64,000 nucleotides of DNA from Guadua angustifolia (taxonomy: Eukaryota > Streptophyta > Magnoliopsida > Poales > Poaceae). The notes below the pieces were generated by a model that worked only from the letters and a program-made list of their open reading frames with translations, did no database searches and was not told the origin of the DNA. The DNA lies in assembly GCA_036346375.1 (NCBI GenBank), contig JAYEVE010000231.1, positions 744,001-808,000 on the forward strand, given 5' to 3'. This document shows positions 57,101 to 64,000 of this stretch, one piece after another (the first letter of the stretch is position 1; every line of letters starts with the position of its first letter). A program made the position numbers and the translations under genes.

Positions 57101-57342
57101 CAACGGATGCCTCCAAGGAAGCCCTCCAGCACCAGAGTGAGCTATCGACCCTGAGGGCCAAAGTATCCGAGCTCGAGCAGGAGAAGCTCGCCCCCGAGAT
57201 GGCCACCTATAAAAAATGCTTAAAACAGAAAACTCTAATAGAGCGACATTTCTTTTTGGGGAACAATGAACTTCTTTGTTTCAAGCCTGTTAGTCGAGGA
57301 TTTTTGGTGTACATCTCTTCCGCCTTTAGCCATGCTCCTTAG
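54182..57342 (+). pseudogene. Antisense ORF of element C with coiled coil
   Basis: Plus-strand coding sequence opposite gag-pol, in several exons. A first part is decayed; from about 54700 a frame reads EVDEEAIAVIHICAMHGLTA and NHVSPLRRRMHPFSRDQGRF, like the end of exon 1 in element A. GT-AG introns are likely at 54872-54945 and from about 55060 to 55122. Between them SWIAARMNEMFGKLAHDYV is open. Later there is an acidic run (SESESEEEED, about 55690) and a 285-codon open frame 56485-57342 that is a long coiled coil with heptad-like Leu/Glu/Lys/Ala and a 46-residue tandem repeat. Its start and exon joints are inferred. The function is unknown. Confidence 0.6.
56779..57054 (+). repeat. 138-bp in-frame tandem duplication in the coiled coil
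   Basis: Units 56779-56916 and 56917-57054 differ at scattered bases and each code for 46 residues beginning ALEAE and containing SSSTKASP. Confidence 0.9.
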
Positions 57343-57813
57343 GTCGTTTGCCGACAATATGCCCTTATCCAGCCCCCGTTGGGTCCAAGGTCGAGCAACG
57401 CCGGCCTTGGGTGCAAGAGTTAGACGCGAGCAAACGACCACGACCTGCAGAGTTGAGAAAAGGTCCAGAGAGGAAGTAAACGTGACACAAGCTAGCGAGA
57501 TGGTCACACCGGATGATGTTGAATCACAACCACGACTGCGGCGCACCGCTCAATGGTCAAAGGCTGCGAGGCTAGCGGCTCGAGCACGCAGCGAGGATTT
57601 GGATTGCGAAGAGATTAAAACCACGTGTAGCTCGACTCTCTTTGGGGTGAGCAGTAAGCTCGCGGACTTTCAGACCAAGAATGAGTGCGGCGTGCACGGA
57701 GGTCGTGTTGAAAAAAATGTCTCGGACAACAATGACGAGTAGTAGTCACAAACTAAAAGATATAAAGGGCGAGAATGGAGGAACAGCTTTTACTGAAATT
57801 TAAGGTATAGAGA
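57343..57813. other. Spacer between antisense ORF and pol end in element C
   Basis: Short open frames only; I see no supported feature. A polyadenylation region for both convergent transcripts would be expected here. Confidence 0.4.
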
Positions 57814-58870
57814 TTACACATAAAACTTCCAAAGCTGATCTATGTTCCACGAGCTAGAGAGCTCTCTGCCATCGAGCATCGCTAGCCGGTAAGCCCCCAT
57901 GCGATCTGTTGAAATGACTCTATAGGGGCCCTCCCACCGCGGGGGTAACTTGTTGGTGTTGGACGGAGCCTGAATCCGTCTCAGGGCTAGGTCCCCAACA
58001 AGGAGCTCCCTAGGTCGTACCGATCGAGACGCATGTCTGCAAAGAGCTTGCAGGTAGTGCGTTGATTGTAGCAGTGCACGGCATCTTACTTCTTCTGCGA
58101 GGGCAAGGTCGAGAGACCGTTCGTGCTCGAAGTCGACCTGGTCGACCAAGTTGACCCTGGTAGAGCCCAGCGTAACCTCGGGAGGCGGATCGCTACAGCA
58201 TAGAACCACGAGTGGAAGGGTGTGGACCACCGGGCTCGGCTTGCCGTGGTACGAATAGACCATAAGGCGGGGAAGCTCGCCCACCTGTGTCTTGCCATAG
58301 CGTTCGAGCTCATCTGCAACTCGTTTCTTGACATACTGGATGATTTGTCCGCTGGCGCGTTCCGCCCTCCGTTGCTCTAGGGGTGAGCTACTGAGCGAAG
58401 CATACTTTGATGCCGAGGTCCTCGCAAAACTCCCGAACAACTCCTTTCGTAAATTGAGTACCATTGTCGATTGATAATTTTGCATGGAACCCGTGCACTG
58501 TGACCACGAACAACAAGAAAAAAGCAGACCGCCTCGAGCAAAGCATGATGGTCGAGACCGGTTCAGCTTCGATCCACTTGGTAAAAGTGTCAACAACAAC
58601 AAACAAGAATTTCTTACCCCCGACCGCCTGAGGAAAAGGGTCGAGGATGTCCAGCCCCCATGTCGAGAAAGGCCAAGCGAGCGGAATGGTCTGAAGTGCG
58701 TATGCGGGTTGATGCTACTTCTGGGCGTGGAACTGGCATGCTCGACAGGTGCGGACGATATCACGGGCATCCTGAAGCACCGAGGGCCAATAATACCCCA
58801 TACGGAAGGCCTTGCCGACCATTGTCCTGTACGAAGAGTGCGCTCCACAGAGGCCTGAGTGGATGTCATT
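57814..58870 (-). pseudogene. Element C integrase
   Basis: The minus strand shows HSSYRTMVGKAFRMGYYWPS and TCRACQFHAQK for the zinc domain, FVVVDTFTKWIEAEP and IDNGTQFTKGVVREFCEDLG for the core, and, with a lost base or more, the SNG..A-type third motif near 58365. The C-terminal third is one open frame: VADELERYGKTQVGELPRL, KLPPRWEGPYRVI and SSSWNIDQLWKFYV. Frame changes are mostly single-base. Confidence 0.85.
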
Positions 58871-59080
58871 TAACAGGTACTTACCCTCCTCCGTAGAGAT
58901 TGCACCGCGTCAGAACGCCGAAAACATTCTCGCTCAGAGCGCCCCTCGGCGCGTGTATAAACTTCGCCCGCCGCTGATCCCCGCTTCCTCTCGGTAGGGT
59001 CTTGCGAAGGTCGCCTTGCAAGGAAATTATAAATGGATTCGGCCCAGGAGGGGATACCTTCCACCACGGCGATCAAGACC

Positions 59081-60180
59081 TCATGGTCGAAGATCGAGGG
59101 AGCTGCCAACGTCTCCAGGATGACATCGGCGGGATCTCGTCATCGGAAGAGCCGAGCTTGGAGTGGAAGCTCGATCGGAGTTGTCCCTCCCGGTATGTGC
59201 TTGAGCTCCGTGTTCGGAACCATTTTCCATCTTATGCGATTCGCCCGTGTACTTGGACATCGAGTCTCCCAAGCGCTGGTACTCCTTGTTGTACTGATTG
59301 ACGACGAGCTGGGAGTCGCCCTTGACGACCAACCAATGCACGCCCAATGCTTTGCAAGCACGCAGCCAGCCAAGAGAGCTTCATATTCGCCACATTGTTG
59401 GTCGCTGAAACCCAAAATGAACTACGACTAAGTGGTCGCGCACGGGTGAGAATATGATTCCAAATTTCGAGCGCTTGAAGGACCTCGAGCCATCAAGAAC
59501 ATGGTCCAGGCTTTTTTCTTCGACCTCGTGTTCGGGGCGGTTATCGCGCGTCTGCTTTCTACCCGAAGTCGGCAAGCACCTATGATTTGATGGTTGTTCG
59601 AGCTACGATCCGACATCGAATGCCGCCTCGATTCCAAGAAGATGTCCTCGAGCGTAAAATTGCCGAGACAACCACTGAGTGCGCTTGAAATAATGTAAAG
59701 CTTATGCTGAAGCCATGAGGAGAGCGCTGATAAAGAGTTTTTGTACTCAAGGGTAGCGCCTTTGGGTCGCAAGATTTTCGACATAATAGATCGGATGTCA
59801 TTGGCATCCCCTGCTCAACCACGAGTGATAGCAATCGAATGCATGGGTGGCTGCAGGTAGAGCAAAGAACCTCTTGCCGGGTTAGCGGGTCGAAGTGGGG
59901 TGGGGTTGACGGTATACCTTCAACTCGCCGAAAGACAGCGCGCCTCCGAGGTCCACTCAAAGCTCCCTCGCTATGAGAGCTCCTAAGAACGAAGCCCGCT
60001 CGTCAAGCCTCGAGATGAACTTCGCTGAGGGCAGCCAGGCGGCCGGTGAGGCTCAGACCGCTTGACCGAGGTCGGGCGCCATCTTCTCGATCGCTCGATC
60101 TTTTTCGTGTTCGGCCAACCCCCGAGCCCTCGATCATGTAGCCGAGCACCTTTCTTGACGCAAAGACCAACACGCACTTC
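59081..60180 (-). pseudogene. Element C RNase H and archaeal-type RNase H
   Basis: On the minus strand the first RNase H is scattered over frames (YQRSPHGFSI, KNSLSALSSWLQHKLY, KKAWTMFLMARGPS). The second, archaeal-type, shows GEYEALLAGC and GVHWLVVKGDSQLVVNQYNK (59250-59400). Almost every break looks like one missing or extra base. Confidence 0.7.
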
Positions 60181-60199
60181 TCAGATTGAGCTTGATCTT

Positions 60200-60850
60200 G
60201 TGCCTGCTCGTGTTGGTGAAGGTTTCTCGAGGTCCCGAACGTGGGTCGCCGGAGGGGGCTCTGACGATGATGTCATCCACGTAGACTTCGAAGCCAATCG
60301 ATCCGAGGGTCGAACGCCTTGGTCATCGACGTCAAACATGGCCCGGCGCAAGGCAGACTCAAACGACATATGGTCATGTAGCAAGAGGTGCCGAACGGCG
60401 TGATGAACGACGCCTTGCTCTCGCCGTCAACCGCTAGCTTGATCTCGTGGTACCTCAATAAGCATCTAGGAAGCTTAGCATCTCGGCGCTCGTGGTGGAG
60501 TCGGCGATCTAGTCGGCGCGTGAGCGGAAGTTGTCCTTCTGGACAGCCGAAGTTCAACCCCGCGGTGGTCCACACATTCTCAACTTTCCGCCTTCTTCTC
60601 GATTTATGACCGGTTGGCCAACCACTGAGTAGTCGATCTCCGAATGAACCCGCCTTCGTGATCTTATCAAGGTTCTTCAATGATGGCGACCTTCTTCCTG
60701 GCGAGAAACACCGCAGCTTCCGGCGACGGGTCCGTAGTCGGGCCGCGACTGCAGCTTGTGCTCGATCACCTCCCTCGAGATGCCGTGCATGTCCGCAGTT
60801 CCTGCCTTAATATGCCCTTGTTGGCGGAGGAAGGTGATGAGCTCGAGTTC
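60200..60850 (-). pseudogene. Element C reverse transcriptase
   Basis: Minus-strand motifs in shifting frames: MCVDF-like region near 60560, GYHEIKLAVDGESKASFITP, FGTSCYMT and the catalytic YVDD at 60272-60283. The order fits Tat reverse transcriptases. Confidence 0.75.
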
Positions 60851-60999
60851 TATTTGAACTCACCAATCAAACATGGATGCATCCGGTCGTCGGTCGCTCT
60901 CCTCAAGTGGCATGGCCTTCGCCGCCTGGCCCTAGATCGCCGCTTCCGACGAAGCTGCTTACTCGCCGCCTGGCCTCATTGGGCAAGCATGCGGCATTA

Positions 61000-61380
61000 G
61001 CGGCCAAGGCCTTGGTCTCGTGATCCGTGCCGTGGCTTGTAGGCCGCCTCAAGACGGTTATGATGCCGCTGGGACCAGTACCATACACCGATGGCCATAG
61101 TGGTTGGCCGCCATGAACTTGATCGCAGGCCGCCCGAGGATGGCGCTAACGGAGGTCCCCTCGACCACCTCAAGGTGATCACTCGGTCATAAAGTTGGCC
61201 GAGTCGCCGAAGGTGACGGGCAAGACCACCGCCCTAAAGGGATGGTCGAGCTCCTGTGGACGATCCCGGAAGAAGGGACAAAGGATGTTCTTGACCTTGA
61301 CCCGGGATCTTCATCCGGCCAAGCACTCCACCGCAAGACAAGTTAAGGAACTACCGCCATCGACCATGACACGACCGACC
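61000..61380 (-). pseudogene. Element C aspartic protease
   Basis: The minus strand has VMVDGGSSLT with a normal D-G-G active site at about 61350, then VVLPVTFGDSANF, and an ILGRPA-like and KFMAA-like end near 61085-61140, frameshifted. Confidence 0.7.
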
Positions 61381-61949
61381 ATGCGTGTTGCCGATGGTCG
61401 AAGTCACGACCAGCATGGTCTTCGATCTCGGCCATACCTTAAAGTGCGCCCTCCCGGAGAAAAGGTGATGGTGGCCCCACCACTTGGCAAAGGTCGCCGA
61501 TGGGCTTCCCAACATGACTGTAGATGGTTCGCGAGGTCGCCTTGAGCTCATGCCACGATCGGAAGCCGATGAGCCAAGATAACATCGATGCGGCGCCGCC
61601 CTCGCCGAACCTGTGTCGAGGTCGTCATGGTCCGCCTCCCCTTCACCCCGTCCGGCCGGGTCATCTTCTTCTAGAGCACGCGCATTTCTCGACCATCATA
61701 AAAGCTTTAGCTTGCCTTGCTAAGCCCTACAGTTCGCAGGTCGTGGTCGGCCGCCTCTATGAAACAGTGTAACTTCGCTTCATCAGATCCTGGGGCCCTC
61801 GGCCCGCGCCGAGCATCGGCCCGCCGAGCCTGTGCCGCGGCCCTCCCCGCTAGGGCCGGTTCTCAGGTTCGACGAGGTCGAGGCCAACCTTGGCGAGGTC
61901 AGGACCCTTCCCGAGCTTGATCTCGGACTTCAAGGACCTCGCTAGCAGC

Positions 61950-63410
61950 TCGCCGAACGATCACTGTGGCGTACCATCGCCGTTCTTCGCGATCAAGGCT
62001 CGCCTCTTGGCGGCCGGTGTCGTGGGTTTGCCCCTTGGAGTTGGATGGGCCAATCTGTGGGGTTCGTACTGCTTACCTTGGTCAGAGTCGCTTCAATGGA
62101 CAATACGCCGTCCAGATCCGCGATACCGCTCCGCCATATGGAAAAGCTTGTTGATGCTGAGCCTCGAGGTGATCTCCAAGTCCTCGGTGTGGCGCCGATC
62201 GCGAACGCCGAACTTGAAAGCTTTTATAACGGCTTCCTCGTGCGGATAAATCGCCGCACAAAGTCACGGAACGGCTCGTTTGCCCCTTTGATGACGCGAT
62301 CCAGTCTTTCTCCTCCCCGCCGCCAGAATAACTCGAAAGTTGGAGTGGAGGGCGTTTCGATTTGGCGCCACGACCAAGGAACGAGGCTTCGTTGAAGAGC
62401 CAGTTCGCGCGGCACCGCCCAAAGACGGCGGGAGGTATTGGCCATGACGAAGCTCGTCCCCGCCGCCAGATGGCGGCTTTAATGGATAGACAGAACTCAT
62501 CTCGGGTTCTGGTCCCATCAAGCGCTCTATCAATGCCGGCTTGAATCGAGCCGGCCAGCGCACGCGATGAAGGTCGTTGGAGTACGCCATGCAGCCGTAG
62601 GTCGGGACAGGTGCGCGCCAGGTGTGGTCGTCGCCAACGAGGTCCTCGCTGCTGCTGGACTCGAAGTCGAGGCTCCCCCGGCGGCCCGACCTTTGGTGAG
62701 AACGACCATGACGCCGTGCAAGGGAGTCACACAGGGGAGGTAGCACAGCGATCCCGACCTCGGCGTCGGGCGTACATCCGGGAGAGGCCTCGATTCACCG
62801 GGCTGTCAAACGGAGCTCGTGGAAGCTCGGTTCGCGCCGACTGCTGGTCGCGGGCGCCATGCGGACGGTGACGTGGCAGCGTCAAAGCCTCGTCCCGAGA
62901 TCGCTGGCCGGCGAGGGCGCCTGCGTGGGGAGGCGCATCGACGGGTCTGCCGGGCGACGCGTGATGAGTTGCCATCACTTCTTAAGGAGTGGGTCCCAGA
63001 GAGATGACTTCGGTGCTGCGGAGGTACAACCTTGGTCGCAGCCTGGTCAAGCTCTTCGGCCAGGGCTCGGCCAAAGAGTTCCGACCTCGCCCTACCGGGA
63101 TCAACCATGATCCGGCGATAAGCGCTGAGGCGCTCAAGGAGGAAGTCTCAGGATGCCTGTAAGATGCGTCGGCCTTCTCTCGATCTCTCACGAGGGCGGT
63201 TATGGCTTGGTTGATGGCGACATGCACCATCTGGCGAGCGTCCTCAGGGGTCTGCGGGTCACGGCCGTCCGCAACCGCACCCGCACCATGATTGTCCGCC
63301 ATCAAGACGTGCTGCTCTCGTGGCGGTGGTGAGGGCGAAACCAAGGATGCAGAGTCGGAGTCCGCGCTCGAACCCACTCTCGAGGAATGTCCATCGATGA
63401 AGCGCGCCAT
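61950..63410 (-). pseudogene. Element C gag
   Basis: The likely start is Met at 63410, about 50 bases after the primer site: MARFIDGHSSRVGSSADSDS, then PEDARQMVHVAINQAITALV, a frame of 142 codons that ends out of frame. The Tat gag core HRVRWPARFKPALIE lies near 62540-62590 and GGDELRHGQYLPPSLGGAAR near 62440. A zinc-binding-like CFIEAADHDLRT is near 61770. Indels are frequent. Confidence 0.7.
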
Positions 63411-63457
63411 GCTCCCAAGATCTTGGTGTTTTCTCTGCGAATGAGCAAAGCCAATCG

Positions 63458-63479
63458 GGCCCCACGGTGGGTGCTAGCT
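63458..63479 (-). other. Primer-binding site region of element C
   Basis: Directly inside the 5' LTR the minus strand reads GCTAGCACCCACCGTGGGGC, like the GCTGGCGCCCACCGTGGGG sequence I know at this place in Tat elements. The tRNA is not assigned. Confidence 0.6.
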
Positions 63480-64000
63480 GTCGACGATCGGAATCGCCAA
63501 CCGCAGAAGTGAAACGGGGGTTAGTGGAACTTGGGACCCAATCAGAGCTTGGCTCAACAAGGGAAAGGATTCGACGGTCGAAGGCCTGAGCTAGGCGACA
63601 ACGAGCGGAGATTTAGGGTTTATATCGTTCGAGCCCCGTGAAGGTAATAGCTCTACTCCAGTTGCCTTGCGGCGGTGATCTTTGCTATCCTCCAGTAAAG
63701 AGGTGTATTACAGCTCAAGCTTAACAATGGTGATGCCTAGTGCTCGAGCTCTCTAGTCCTCTCCCTCCAGGCTTCGCATCCTTAGCTTTATATCTTCCCT
63801 GCTCAGAATCGGACGGGAGATATTCCTGTGTGGTGGTTTTCATGCGCGATCGTGGGTCGGGCAAAGAACCGCTCCAGACTTACGCTGGCTTGTTTCACCC
63901 CCACGATCCCACGCCTTGGTAATCGGGCCGGAAACGCGACGCTCCGAATCCAAGGGGACACCGACACGAACGAGAGCCGACCCGAGCTCGAGGTCGTCGG
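63480..64000 (-). repeat. Element C 5' LTR, cut by window end
   Basis: It starts TGTCGACGATCGG in plus coordinates and follows 53110-53640 closely. About 130 bases are expected beyond the window. Confidence 0.88.
63786..63793 (-). promoter_or_regulatory. TATA-like box in C 5' LTR
   Basis: GATATAAAG on the minus strand, at the place of the TATATAAGG-like box in the other LTR. Confidence 0.45.

Larger units (their letters stand above)
53110..64000 (-). mobile_element. Element C: Tat-lineage gypsy element, right LTR cut by window end
   Basis: A minus-strand element with 3' LTR 53110-53759, an antisense ORF on the plus strand (about 54182-57342), pol and gag on the minus strand, primer site at 63458-63479 and the 5' LTR from 63480 past 64000. 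It is inserted in element B's reverse transcriptase gene; the base pairs before it are ATTCA (53105-53109), but the other duplication is outside. The coding regions have unusually many single-base indels. Confidence 0.9.

Noticed and set aside
55007..57206. Long minus-strand frames opposite the antisense ORF of element C
   Set aside because: They mirror the coiled-coil codon pattern (Ser/Ala-rich shadow) and have no family resemblance.
1..64000. Bacterial or viral defence system, operon or riboswitch
   Set aside because: Everything recognisable is plant transposable-element sequence with introns, LTRs and tRNA primer sites.

Overview
The window is repeat-dense nuclear DNA from a flowering plant, most likely a grass. 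I reach this from the element families: Tat-lineage Ty3/gypsy elements with antisense ORFs, Tekay/Del-type chromoviruses with about 3 kb LTRs and a tRNA-iMet primer site, a hAT transposon and a Mutator-type MITE. I found no intact host gene. The only host-like coding sequence is a broken F-box/LRR fragment next to the hAT transposase. Nothing is prokaryotic: no operon, CRISPR array or phage module.

Layout. Element D (Tekay-like, + strand) fills 1-20839; its 5' LTR starts before the window. Element A (Tat lineage, - strand, 509-12391) sits inside that LTR, complete with both LTRs and a perfect 5-bp target duplication. D's 3' LTR breaks off at about 20839, where chromovirus-like element E (+, to about 26860) begins. 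From 26860 to 30395 there are two orphan LTR-like fragments. Element F (-, 30396-about 34350) is gag-bearing, shows no pol, and carries a 267-bp foldback MITE with a perfect 9-bp target duplication. At 34401-35346 lies the start of a Tat-type LTR (G), interrupted by element H (Tekay-like, +, 35347-42021), which keeps only RNase H end, integrase and chromodomain between two very similar LTRs. After 1.2 kb of unassigned sequence ending in a tRNA-like motif comes a hAT transposon (43264-46868). Element B (Tekay-like, -, 3.8-kb LTR) is inserted in the hAT subterminal DNA, and B is split in its reverse transcriptase gene by element C (Tat, -, 53110 to beyond 64000).

How the parts work. In each retroelement gag would form the particle; protease, reverse transcriptase, RNase H and integrase would copy and insert the element; LTRs give promoter and polyA signals. 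All coding regions are damaged by stops and frameshifts, so these are fossils. Two features stand out. Both Tat elements carry, on the strand opposite gag-pol, an intron-containing ORF preceded by its own TATA box. Three otherwise divergent Tekay-type LTRs share a double palindrome and a short hairpin at matching positions.
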